Source: Flammeovirgaceae bacterium UBA5008 (GTDB lineage Bacteria; Bacteroidota; Bacteroidia; Cytophagales; Cyclobacteriaceae). Taken from it: 28,012 bases of DNA. The notes beneath the pieces are model-generated. The model worked only from the letters and a program-made list of their open reading frames with translations. It was not told the DNA's origin and made no database searches. The stretch is from assembly GCA_002398365.1 (NCBI GenBank), contig DGYK01000057.1, positions 227,915-255,926 on the forward strand, written 5' to 3'. Positions 8,628 to 16,995 of the stretch are shown piece after piece; the first letter of the stretch is position 1, and the number at the start of each line of letters is the position of its first letter. Both the position numbers and the translations under genes were made by a program.

Positions 8628-10568
8628 ATGAGAGCTTTGGTCATCATCACTTGGATATTATTTCTTTGCTTTTCAAATACATGTCACGGCCAAAGTAATT
8701 TTGATCAGTACAATACGATGAACATTGTTTCTGATCTAGTTTCATTCGCTCCTGTATCGATGACATGGAAGCTTCCCGCACAAGTTCAAGTCGAAATGAA
8801 TGATGGATTGAATAATCTGCATGAAGAAAAATTCGAGGTGGCGATTCAGAATTTCACCAATGTATTGAAAAGTGATTCATCTATTTGGACAGCTCGCTAC
8901 TACCGAGGAGTTGCACAAAAACGTATAGGGAAATTTACTCGAGCCATATTTGATTTGGAAAAAGTGGCTACTAGTAACCCAACGTTTATGGAGGGGCTGA
9001 TTGAGCTTGGCAAGGCATATCATTTGAATGGAGATGTATCACAAGCTCAAAAATTGTTTATCAAAGCAAAGGGACTGGCCAAATCATCACCTGTACCCAG
9101 TTACCAATTAGGGGTTCTTATGATGGCCAATCAGAATGGGATTGAAGCTAAAAAATCGTTCGAAGAATCTCTTGCCATTGATTCCACCTTTACACCATCA
9201 AAGGTCTATTTGGCTGTACTTTATCAGCAAGAAGGGCAATCCACAAAAATAGCAACTACTTATCTTAGTGAAGTTATCAAAAAAGACCCTCAAAATAGGC
9301 AAGCCTTGATGTACCGGATGCTGATCAATCTAAAAGAAAATCCGGATACCAGCCTGCAAGATCTAAATCAACTTATATTTTTAATGCCAACGGACTATGG
9401 CTTGCGCATTACACGCGGCCTAATTCTGATTAAACAAGAAAAGTATACCGATGCCTTTACGGACGTGCAAAAAGCTCTACAAGCAACAACAATTAATCAG
9501 GACATTTTTCGTGGACATCAATCAAAGTTTGATCAAACCATTGATATGCAATCAGCTGGCTACCACATACTCTCCAATATTTATGGGATGGATGAGCAAA
9601 GCCAACAACGAATTAAAAAGGCTTATTGTCTGCTGTTAATTGAAAAATTCGATGAGGCTATTGCAGAAATAAGGCAAGTTAAAAGTTATAAGTCGCATGC
9701 TTTTTGCCTTTTCCTCGTTGGTGTCGCGGCCGAATATTTGGGCGACCATCAGCTAGCACTTACTTCTTATAATTCTGCCAGCAAACTAGATTCAGACATA
9801 TGGGATGTTCACAAAAAAATAGCTATTTATGAATCAAGTATTCAAAACTGGAAAAAAGCAGAAATTGAATTCTCCACTGCTTTGAAAATAAATCAAAACT
9901 TAAAAAGTCTATACAAACTTCGAGGCGTTGCTCGATTTATTAATGAGAATTACAAGGGGGCAGAAGAAGATTTCACTCGTTACCTGGAATTTGATAGTTT
10001 AGATAAGGAAGCCATTGAGAACCGCGCGAGAACATACATTAAACTAGGGAAAATAGATTTGGCGACCAAAGAGTATTTTCGAGCGAATGATTCAACCCAA
10101 TGGACTGTTTATAATTCTGAAGAAGTTCAAACTATTGCCGAACTGCTCGTTGAATCAGGGGACACTCTAACCGCTGTCAAAACACTTGATCGATTTTTTA
10201 CAAAACTTTGGCATAAGCCTTCAAATGACCTAAAATTTCAAATACTATTAGATCAACGAAATGTTGAATTATTGAAATCACACTTTGAGAAATTCCTACT
10301 GTTTGCAAAAAATCATCCGGAGGTCTACAAAGAGATAGATACTTATGTTATTAAAGCAGCATGTTATTCAAGATTTGGTGAATATGAGCTGGCAAACCAA
10401 TTCTTTGAAAAAGCTATTGAGAACAATCCCTACAATGGCTGGATTTATCTTTATCAAGGAAAAATGTTGCTCAAATTAGGCAAAAAGAGGGCAGCTATTC
10501 AACAATTCAGGAAATCGGAACGGTTGGGAGTAGTCGAAGCAAAGAAAGTGCTTACAAGGGTTAAGTGA
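8628..10568 (+). CDS. Large exported TPR-repeat protein
   Basis: A 646-residue protein starting at ATG 8628, which opens a signal peptide (MRALVIITWILFLCFSNTCHGQ). A TTG at 8577 would add 17 residues in front and is less likely. The rest is mostly tetratricopeptide repeats, roughly ten or more, for example ARYYRGVAQKRIGKFTRAIF, SLYKLRGVARFINENYKGAE and GWIYLYQGKMLLKLGKKRAA near the C terminus. TPR arrays are protein-binding scaffolds; the partner is not indicated. No enzymatic domain or membrane anchor is visible beyond the signal. It stands alone between a terminator and a convergent cytochrome gene, only 9 bp from the latter's stop. Confidence 0.85.
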   Translation: MRALVIITWILFLCFSNTCHGQSNFDQYNTMNIVSDLVSFAPVSMTWKLPAQVQVEMNDGLNNLHEEKFEVAIQNFTNVLKSDSSIWTARYYRGVAQKRIGKFTRAIFDLEKVATSNPTFMEGLIELGKAYHLNGDVSQAQKLFIKAKGLAKSSPVPSYQLGVLMMANQNGIEAKKSFEESLAIDSTFTPSKVYLAVLYQQEGQSTKIATTYLSEVIKKDPQNRQALMYRMLINLKENPDTSLQDLNQLIFLMPTDYGLRITRGLILIKQEKYTDAFTDVQKALQATTINQDIFRGHQSKFDQTIDMQSAGYHILSNIYGMDEQSQQRIKKAYCLLLIEKFDEAIAEIRQVKSYKSHAFCLFLVGVAAEYLGDHQLALTSYNSASKLDSDIWDVHKKIAIYESSIQNWKKAEIEFSTALKINQNLKSLYKLRGVARFINENYKGAEEDFTRYLEFDSLDKEAIENRARTYIKLGKIDLATKEYFRANDSTQWTVYNSEEVQTIAELLVESGDTLTAVKTLDRFFTKLWHKPSNDLKFQILLDQRNVELLKSHFEKFLLFAKNHPEVYKEIDTYVIKAACYSRFGEYELANQFFEKAIENNPYNGWIYLYQGKMLLKLGKKRAAIQQFRKSERLGVVEAKKVLTRVK

Positions 10569-10577
10569 TTTAAAAAA

Positions 10578-10976
10578 CTACTTTCTCGCTGCCTTTACTT
10601 CATCCGGTGTTACGGCAACGCCCTTGTTGCCAAATGAGTTGCGTACATAATTCAACACATCGCTGATTTCCTTATCGCTCAAATCGATAGCCGCCATTTC
10701 CCCATTGTATTCTACACCGTTTACTTTTATTGGACCGCTCACGCCTTTAACAATTTGGACAATCGATCTTTTCTTATCGGCCATCAGGTAATTCGATTTT
10801 GCAAGTGGAGGAAAAACGCCTTCCATGCCCTCGCCTCTTTCCATGTGGCAGCTAACGCAGTTGGTGGTGTAGACTTCTTGCCCGCGGGTCATGCTTGCTT
10901 TCAAATCAAAAGCAGGCTTTTTTTGAAAGGAAACAAAAGTGATGGCAATAGCTGTAAGTAAAAAGAGAGTTTTCAT
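10578..10976 (-). CDS. Monohaem c-type cytochrome
   Basis: A 132-residue exported cytochrome c. A signal-like hydrophobic N terminus (residues 1-17) precedes the haem-attachment motif CVSCH (residues 40-44). Met94 in GEMAAIDLSDKEISDVLNYVR is the likely sixth ligand, and the sequence around it is typical of class I cytochromes. It lies 97 bp downstream of the molybdopterin subunit on the same strand, so it is the probable electron acceptor of that dehydrogenase in the periplasm. Association with IorAB-type enzymes is known for such cytochromes; the pairing here is inferred from position. No lipobox Cys is seen. Confidence 0.9.
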   Translation of the reverse strand: MKTLFLLTAIAITFVSFQKKPAFDLKASMTRGQEVYTTNCVSCHMERGEGMEGVFPPLAKSNYLMADKKRSIVQIVKGVSGPIKVNGVEYNGEMAAIDLSDKEISDVLNYVRNSFGNKGVAVTPDEVKAARK

Positions 10977-11073
10977 TTAAAAATTTAACAGTTGATAATT
11001 ATTCCTAAACAATTGCTTATTTGTTTTTCTGCCGCGAAGACACAAAGTCACAAACAATTACATTTTATTTTGA

Positions 11074-13239
11074 TTACCCAATCTTATCCAAACTAAAAGG
11101 TAGCCTGCGAATGCGGGTACCCGTCAAGTCGAAGATGGCATTCGTCAACGCAGGTGTGAATGGCGGCAAGCCCGGCTCACCAACACCTCCGGCTTTTTCT
11201 TCGTTGTCCATAATGTGCACTTCAATCTCCGGTATGTCTTGAATGCGTGGCATTTTGTAGGCATCAAAATTTCGCTCCACAGCCTTGCCATCTTTAAAGG
11301 TGGTTTCATGCTTCGTGGCAGCGCCTAACGCCATCACAATACTTCCTTCCACTTGCGCTTTGATGATATCCGGATTGACGTACCAACCACAATCCATCAC
11401 CGCCCACACTTTATCAATTTTTATTTTTCCTTCGGCTGTTTTTGAAACCTTCACCACTTCGCCCACAATGCTGGAGAAACACTCGGTGATGGCAACACCG
11501 TAGCCGGTATTCTTTCCGCGCTCCTTCCAACCCGTTACTTGTTCCAATTTATTCATGAGCAATTGATAACGCTCACCCAAATGTTGTCTGCGAAAATCGA
11601 TCGGATCTTTTCCAGCCTGCACCGCCATCTCATCGATAAAACTTTCAAAGGCAAATGCATTGGTCGATGAATACACTGAGCGCCACCACATCACCGGCAC
11701 AGGTGAATCCAACGGTGAATCTCCAAAACTATAATGTGGTATCGACTCAAAGTATCCTTCTAAAAATCCTTCGGTGTCGCTACCATTGTAGCTCGTTTTA
11801 TCGGCACCCGGATTTTGCATGTCCATGTTTTGGCCGGAGATTTTCGTTTCAAACGAACCGATACGTCCGCTGCCCGTCACCGCGCCTTTACATTGATACA
11901 CCATGCCCGGACGGAACGGCCCAATGGTCATGTCATCTTCGCGTGTCCATATGACCTGCACCGGTGCTTTGATCTCTTTCGAAATCATAACCGCTTCGTA
12001 CGGATAATCGGTAAAAGCCTTGCGACCGAAACCTCCTCCCAAAAAAGTCATGTTCACAATTACTTTTTCAGGAGGCAGTTTGAAATGTGAACAAATATTT
12101 TGTTGAATCCAATCCGGGCCTTGTATCGGTCCCCAGATTTCAATTTTATCGTCTGTAACATGTGCCACACAATTTAGTGGCTCCATGCAGCTATGCGATT
12201 CGTACGGTGTTTCGTAGGTGGCTTCCACTTTCTTTTCCGCTTTCGCGAAAGCGCTTGTAGTGTTACCCATGGTGCGGAAAGAAATCATTTCGCCCTTTAC
12301 CTGCTCGCGCATTTTGGCATACAATTCTTCGGTGCTATGATGCGGAAAGGCAGTATCATCCCATTCAATCTTCAGCGCTTTTCTTCCTTGCATAGCAGCC
12401 CACGTGTTGTCGGCCACTACGGCCACGCCTTCGCGCATATTGCCAAATTCATCACGTGTTACTTTCAGCACGTGTTTTACGCCCGGCACTTTTTTAGTTT
12501 CAGTGTCGTCCCACTTAATCACTTTTCCTTGAAAGCGCGGACTGCGTTCTACCACAGCATACAGCATACCCGGCAATTTAAAATCCAAACCAAACACGGC
12601 TTTGCCATTTACCTTCATCGGAGTGTCTTGTCGTGGCAATGGCTTGCGAATGAGTTTGTAATCTTTCGGATTCTTGAGTGCTATCTCTTTCGGTGGTTCC
12701 AGTTTAGCAGCTTCCGTCACCAACTCGCCATAGTGGAATTTTTTTCCGCTGGCGCGATGAATGACCGAGCCATTTTCCGCATAGCATTCTGATTTATTCA
12801 CACCCCATTTTTTGGCTGCGGTTTCAATCAGCATTTCGCGCGCAGAAGCGCCCAATCGTAACAACTTTTTGTAGGAGCCACGAATCGTGGAACTTCCACC
12901 TGTTACCTGGCTACCATATTTTCTTCCATTGCCGGGAGCAAAAATGATGTTCACCTGATCGAGCGCTACTTCCAACTCTTCGGCAATCATCTGCGGCACA
13001 GATTGAAACGAACCTTGCCCCATTTCGGAGCGGTGGTTTAACAACGTTACCTTGCCATTCGTATCAATGGAAATCCAGGCGTTCAGTTCTACACCGCTGC
13101 TTTCGGCAGCAGACGCATTCCAAATGTCCAATTCATTCGCGGAAGCGGAAAAACTGAAGCCCAATGTGAGGGCAGTGCCCGTTAAGCCGGAGAGCTTAAT
13201 GAAATTTCTACGCGATATATTTTTTAGGGTCGTTTCCAT
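11074..13239 (-). CDS. iorB: Molybdopterin-binding subunit of IorAB-type dehydrogenase
   Basis: The large subunit of a xanthine-oxidase-family enzyme, 721 residues, in the range of isoquinoline 1-oxidoreductase/aldehyde dehydrogenase IorB proteins. It begins with a twin-arginine signal (SRRNFIKLSG, Arg10-Arg11), so it is exported folded to the periplasm. Moco-binding features include QVTGGSSTIRGSY, the glycine-rich FLGGGFGRKAF, and GGVGEPGLPP near the C terminus, whose Glu688 matches the conserved catalytic Glu of the family. It hydroxylates an aldehyde or N-heterocycle with water; the substrate cannot be read from sequence. It starts 6 bp after the 2Fe-2S subunit stop. No FAD subunit is nearby, consistent with the two-subunit IorAB type that passes electrons to a cytochrome. 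The gene symbol is by family. Confidence 0.9.
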   Translation of the reverse strand: METTLKNISRRNFIKLSGLTGTALTLGFSFSASANELDIWNASAAESSGVELNAWISIDTNGKVTLLNHRSEMGQGSFQSVPQMIAEELEVALDQVNIIFAPGNGRKYGSQVTGGSSTIRGSYKKLLRLGASAREMLIETAAKKWGVNKSECYAENGSVIHRASGKKFHYGELVTEAAKLEPPKEIALKNPKDYKLIRKPLPRQDTPMKVNGKAVFGLDFKLPGMLYAVVERSPRFQGKVIKWDDTETKKVPGVKHVLKVTRDEFGNMREGVAVVADNTWAAMQGRKALKIEWDDTAFPHHSTEELYAKMREQVKGEMISFRTMGNTTSAFAKAEKKVEATYETPYESHSCMEPLNCVAHVTDDKIEIWGPIQGPDWIQQNICSHFKLPPEKVIVNMTFLGGGFGRKAFTDYPYEAVMISKEIKAPVQVIWTREDDMTIGPFRPGMVYQCKGAVTGSGRIGSFETKISGQNMDMQNPGADKTSYNGSDTEGFLEGYFESIPHYSFGDSPLDSPVPVMWWRSVYSSTNAFAFESFIDEMAVQAGKDPIDFRRQHLGERYQLLMNKLEQVTGWKERGKNTGYGVAITECFSSIVGEVVKVSKTAEGKIKIDKVWAVMDCGWYVNPDIIKAQVEGSIVMALGAATKHETTFKDGKAVERNFDAYKMPRIQDIPEIEVHIMDNEEKAGGVGEPGLPPFTPALTNAIFDLTGTRIRRLPFSLDKIG

Positions 13240-13245
13240 ATCAAA

Positions 13246-13713
13246 TTATTTTTGAGTCATTAATTGAGCGGCCGTTTTGATGGCTTTGCGAATACGCGGA
13301 TAGGTTCCACATCGGCAAATATGTCCTTGCATAGCTGCATCGATGTCTTTGTCGGTAGGATTTGGATTGCGTTTCAATAATGCGGAGGCTGCCATAATCT
13401 GGCCACTCTGGCAATACCCGCACTGCGGCACTTGTTCTAAAATCCAGGCGCGTTGCACAGCCGTGGAGTTGTCGGTGGACAAGCCTTCGATAGTAGTTAT
13501 GTTTTTATTGGCAGCAGATGAAACTGGGATCGAACACGATCGAACGGGGACGCCTTCCAGATGAACCGTGCAAGCGCCACATTGTGCAATGCCGCAGCCA
13601 TACTTGGTTCCTGTGAGGCCGGCCAAATCACGGATCGCCCAAAGTAAGGGCATTTTGGGGTCTGCCTCGATCGTGTAATTCTTATTGTTTAGCTTCAGGG
13701 TAATAGATGCCAT
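13246..13713 (-). CDS. iorA: 2Fe-2S subunit of IorAB-type dehydrogenase
   Basis: A 155-residue small subunit with two [2Fe-2S] clusters. The plant-type cluster uses Cys40, Cys45, Cys48 and Cys60 (YGCGIAQCGACTVHLEG); the helical-domain cluster uses Cys98, Cys101, Cys133 and Cys135 (CGYCQSG and HICRCGTYPRI). All eight ligands are present. There is no signal peptide, so it is presumably carried out through Tat with the partner subunit, whose gene starts 6 bp downstream. It relays electrons from the molybdenum site toward the cytochrome encoded further along the same strand. The symbol is by family resemblance, since substrate is unknown. Confidence 0.92.
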   Translation of the reverse strand: MASITLKLNNKNYTIEADPKMPLLWAIRDLAGLTGTKYGCGIAQCGACTVHLEGVPVRSCSIPVSSAANKNITTIEGLSTDNSTAVQRAWILEQVPQCGYCQSGQIMAASALLKRNPNPTDKDIDAAMQGHICRCGTYPRIRKAIKTAAQLMTQK

Positions 13714-13900
13714 ACATTTTGGGATTGATAGAAAATAAAAATACGAAATAAGATGGTATTATCTTGCGAATTATTACGATCGGTTATACCGGAAGACACA
13801 ACTCATCTTTTACCTGAACAGTTGAGAATACCAAACCTACGGTTCGGTCGTTTTGATTTGAGAAAACACTCCTAGTGAAGGAAGTTTGAAGAAAAAAGAT

Positions 13901-14323
13901 ATGAAAAAGATTTTTGCTCCCTTGTTAATCGCAACACTTATTTCCCTGTCGGGTAAAGCCCAAACGCAAACTTTAACCATTCAGGTAACCAATGTGAAAG
14001 ATGCCGAAGGCCACGTGCGGGTCGCCATCTACAACTCCGAAAAAGATTACATGAAAAAACATTTGATGGTAAAGTCCGCAAAAGCCGCTAAAGGCACGGT
14101 AGAATTGGTAATTGATAACTTACCAGCCGGCACGTATGGCATCAGTGTGATGCATGATGCTAATAGCAATGAAAAAATGGACTCGAACATGATTGGTATG
14201 CCCAAAGAGGGTTTTGGCTTCTCGAACAATGCAAAAGGCACTTTTGGCCCTCCGAGCTATGAGAAAACAAAATTTGATTTCACGGCTTCAACTCAAATTT
14301 CCATCGCCATGACTTACCTCTAA
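13901..14323 (+). CDS. DUF2141 exported protein
   Basis: A 140-residue protein with a signal peptide (residues about 1-21, ending SGKAQ). The rest matches DUF2141: an opening strand TLTIQVTNVKDAEGHVRVAIYN, then LPAGTYGISVMHDANSNEKMD and GMPKEGFGFSNN, with the Asp/Asn-rich turn typical of the family. It is probably a small beta-sandwich domain in the periplasm; function unknown. ATG 13901 is preferred over the upstream TTG at 13886, which would place five charged residues before the signal. The gene is divergent from iorA and lies 123 bp upstream of the phosphorylase-like gene. Confidence 0.85.
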   Translation: MKKIFAPLLIATLISLSGKAQTQTLTIQVTNVKDAEGHVRVAIYNSEKDYMKKHLMVKSAKAAKGTVELVIDNLPAGTYGISVMHDANSNEKMDSNMIGMPKEGFGFSNNAKGTFGPPSYEKTKFDFTASTQISIAMTYL

Positions 14324-14446
14324 GAAGTCATTACAAACGTTTGCAATAAGTTTAAGCATGCGGCTGAGGCAATTTGTTTCAGCAAATTGATTGGGATGTG
14401 TTAAGTTCGCACACAAAAAATTTAACTATACCTAAACCTCAGGCGC

Positions 14447-16099
14447 ATGTTTTCTTTAGATCAGCTCTTTCCTTACTCTTTTGATAAAAAGTACAGCAAA
14501 CCTGCTGCCTATTTTTCAATGGAGTTTGCCATCGATCAACCGTTAAAAATTTATAGCGGTGGCTTGGGCTTCTTGGCCGGCTCGCACATGCGCAGCGCAT
14601 TCGAACTGAAGCAAAACCTGGTGGGCATTGGCATCTTGTGGAAATATGGTTACTACGACCAGGAGCGCAACAAAGATGGCACACTGCAATCCAGCTACAT
14701 CCAAAAAGATTATTCTTTTCTAACGGATATCGGCATCACATTTCCCATCACCATACACAATCACACCGTGCATGTGAAAGTGTATTTGCTTAAGCCGGAG
14801 GTGTTCAATACGGTGCCAATGTTTTTATTGAGTACGGACATAGCCGAAAACGATTACCTCGCTCAAACCATTTGTCATCGCCTGTACGATTCACATGAGT
14901 CAGCTCGCATTGCCCAATCCATTTTATTAGGAGTAGGTGGCGCAAAGTTGCTGGATGTGCTTGGCCGCGAAACAGACATTTATCACATGAACGAAGGACA
15001 CGCATTGCCACTTTGTTTTTATCTTCTCGACAAGTACAAAAAACTGGAGGAGGTGAAGAAACGTGTTGTCTTCACAACACACACACCTGAAAAAGCAGGC
15101 AACGAAGAGCATGCTATTAAAACATTGGAAGTACTTGGATTCTTCCAAGGAGTGGATCGCAAAACGGTGTTGGAAATGGCTGCTCCGGATGAGAACACAC
15201 TCAACTATACACTGGCGGCTTTGCGTATGGCCAAACGCGCGAACGGTGTTTCGCAATTGCATGGCGAAGTATCTCGCAAAATGTGGAAGGGCTTTGAAGG
15301 GATTTGCGAGATTGGTGCAATCACCAACGCACAAAATAAACGCTACTGGCGCGATGATGCATTAGAAGCTGCATTGGAAAATGATAACGACAAAGCATTG
15401 GTGACGCGCAAGAAAGAATTGAAAACGAAACTTTTCAGAATAGTAGCCAATCAAACAGGCAAACTATTCGACCCGAACGTATTTACGATTGTGTGGGCGA
15501 GACGTTTTGCGGCTTACAAGCGTGCCAACTTATTGCTGGCTGATTTTGAGCGATTCAAAAAACTCGCCACTAACACAAAATACCCTATCCAAATTATTTG
15601 GGCGGGCAAGCCATATCCTGAAGATTACAATGCTATCAACATCTTCAACGACATTTATTGGAAAACAAAATCGCTGCCCAATTGCACGGTATTGACCGGC
15701 TATGAATTGTGGCTATCAGGTCATTTGAAAAAAGGATCGGATGTGTGGTTGAACAACCCGCGACTGTATCATGAAGCTTCGGGAACTTCCGGCATGACAG
15801 CCGCGATGAACGCATCGGTGAATGTCTCGATTCCTGACGGATGGGTTCCTGAATTTGCCGATCACGGAAAGAATTCTTTCATCATCAACACAGCCGATGA
15901 GAAACTTTCAGTCGAAGAGCGCGATCGGATTGAAGCTGACAACTTATTGACTTTGCTGGAGAAAGAAGTAATTCCTACTTACTATGATTCACCCGAAAAA
16001 TGGAACAAAATTGTAAAGAAGGCAATGAAAGATGTATCGCCCTTCTTTGAATCAGGCCGCATGGCGCAAGAGTATTACGAGAAGATGTATAATCGATAA
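14447..16099 (+). CDS. Short GT35 alpha-glucan phosphorylase-like protein lacking the PLP lysine
   Basis: A 550-residue cytoplasmic protein of the glycogen/alpha-glucan phosphorylase family, which releases glucose 1-phosphate from glucans using phosphate and PLP. It is shorter than the usual 700-850. Family features: AYFSMEFAIDQPLKIYSGGL (residues 21-40), MNEGHA (181-186), FTTHTPEKAG (209-218), WARRFAAYKRANLLL (350-364, basic residues of the phosphate site) and WLNNPRLYHEASGTSGM (434-450). In known members the next residue is Lys, which forms the Schiff base with PLP; here it is Thr451 (ACA, 15797-15799). It may therefore be inactive, use PLP differently or have another activity; the change could also be general in a Bacteroidota subfamily. 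The family call is firm, the activity is not. Confidence 0.85.
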   Translation: MFSLDQLFPYSFDKKYSKPAAYFSMEFAIDQPLKIYSGGLGFLAGSHMRSAFELKQNLVGIGILWKYGYYDQERNKDGTLQSSYIQKDYSFLTDIGITFPITIHNHTVHVKVYLLKPEVFNTVPMFLLSTDIAENDYLAQTICHRLYDSHESARIAQSILLGVGGAKLLDVLGRETDIYHMNEGHALPLCFYLLDKYKKLEEVKKRVVFTTHTPEKAGNEEHAIKTLEVLGFFQGVDRKTVLEMAAPDENTLNYTLAALRMAKRANGVSQLHGEVSRKMWKGFEGICEIGAITNAQNKRYWRDDALEAALENDNDKALVTRKKELKTKLFRIVANQTGKLFDPNVFTIVWARRFAAYKRANLLLADFERFKKLATNTKYPIQIIWAGKPYPEDYNAINIFNDIYWKTKSLPNCTVLTGYELWLSGHLKKGSDVWLNNPRLYHEASGTSGMTAAMNASVNVSIPDGWVPEFADHGKNSFIINTADEKLSVEERDRIEADNLLTLLEKEVIPTYYDSPEKWNKIVKKAMKDVSPFFESGRMAQEYYEKMYNR

Positions 16100-16157
16100 C
16101 AGTTAATCATTATTAGTCCTTAACGATTAACAAATAACCATTAACTGTACAACTGCT

Positions 16158-16862
16158 CTACTTTTCATTCAGCGCCCAATTGTATTCATAAAATCCCACC
16201 GCATAGTCGGCTGGGATTTTTTCTTTGCGGTAAAGATTCACCCAATCCAGTTCAGTTTTGGCGGCTGCCAAAAAATCTTTTTTGTACCATTCAAAAATTT
16301 TAGATAGTTCTACTTTCTTCTGTGGTGAATTTACTTTCAACCAAGTAGGGTTATTGATGGCCAATGTGGTTCGCTCGTTGAGCTGCTTTTCAAGATTGGC
16401 AGATGTATATGCAAAGCTGGCCAGCGGAGGACAACTTTTAGCAGCACACGCCAACGCAAAGTGAATCCTTGGATCTTTATATACGGCTAACAATTTTTTA
16501 ATCTCTAAAGAATTCAACGTCATCTCCTCACCAGCTACTTTGTGCTTCACGCGATCAAAGAATCCACTATCGTCCAGTGGAGATTTAAGCGGATAATGTT
16601 TCGCCACCCAATAGATCACCACCAGATTGTAGGCGTTGATGTAAAAGGCCTTTTTGTTTGCGTCATCCATGCCATCAAATTTTTGTTCGCCAATCTGTGT
16701 GTAGAGACTTTCTATCTCTGCCATGTTTTGTTTGATCTTGCTGTAGGCCACCGATCCGTTGGTGACATGTTTTTTTAAGAAGGCATCAGCAGCAGCTGTA
16801 AAATTTTGAGCGAACGAAGAAGATGCGATGAGCATCGACAGGAAGAAGATAAAACGATTCAT
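16158..16862 (-). CDS. DUF547 exported protein
   Basis: A 234-residue protein with a signal peptide (residues 1-19, ending SSSFAQ). The remainder is DUF547, recognised from KKAFYINAYNLVVIYWVAKHYP and DPRIHFALACAAKSCPPLASFAYT, with the paired Cys typical of the family. DUF547 has a cysteine-peptidase-like fold according to general family knowledge, but no substrate is established. The gene is convergent with the phosphorylase-like gene (58 bp between stops) and divergent from the FAD oxidoreductase, so it is probably a single-gene transcript. Confidence 0.88.
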   Translation of the reverse strand: MNRFIFFLSMLIASSSFAQNFTAAADAFLKKHVTNGSVAYSKIKQNMAEIESLYTQIGEQKFDGMDDANKKAFYINAYNLVVIYWVAKHYPLKSPLDDSGFFDRVKHKVAGEEMTLNSLEIKKLLAVYKDPRIHFALACAAKSCPPLASFAYTSANLEKQLNERTTLAINNPTWLKVNSPQKKVELSKIFEWYKKDFLAAAKTELDWVNLYRKEKIPADYAVGFYEYNWALNEK

Positions 16863-16995
16863 AGTTTCTGATTTAAAATCGGATGAATGGAAAAGCTAGT
16901 TAAAAAGACGAATTAAAACTACCTTTAAGAGAGGCTTAGGAATGTCAACTGAACGACATCACGTGGAATTAAAATAGCGGAGTTTTGAAAACGGC

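Noticed and set aside
12193..12792. A 199-residue plus-strand open frame opposite iorB
   Set aside because: It lies fully inside iorB on the other strand, is rich in Phe, His and Arg as expected of antisense translation, and has no domain or signal peptide.
14927..15334. A 135-residue minus-strand open frame opposite the phosphorylase-like gene
   Set aside because: It is antisense to well-conserved GT35 motifs, is Cys- and Phe-rich and lacks any domain.
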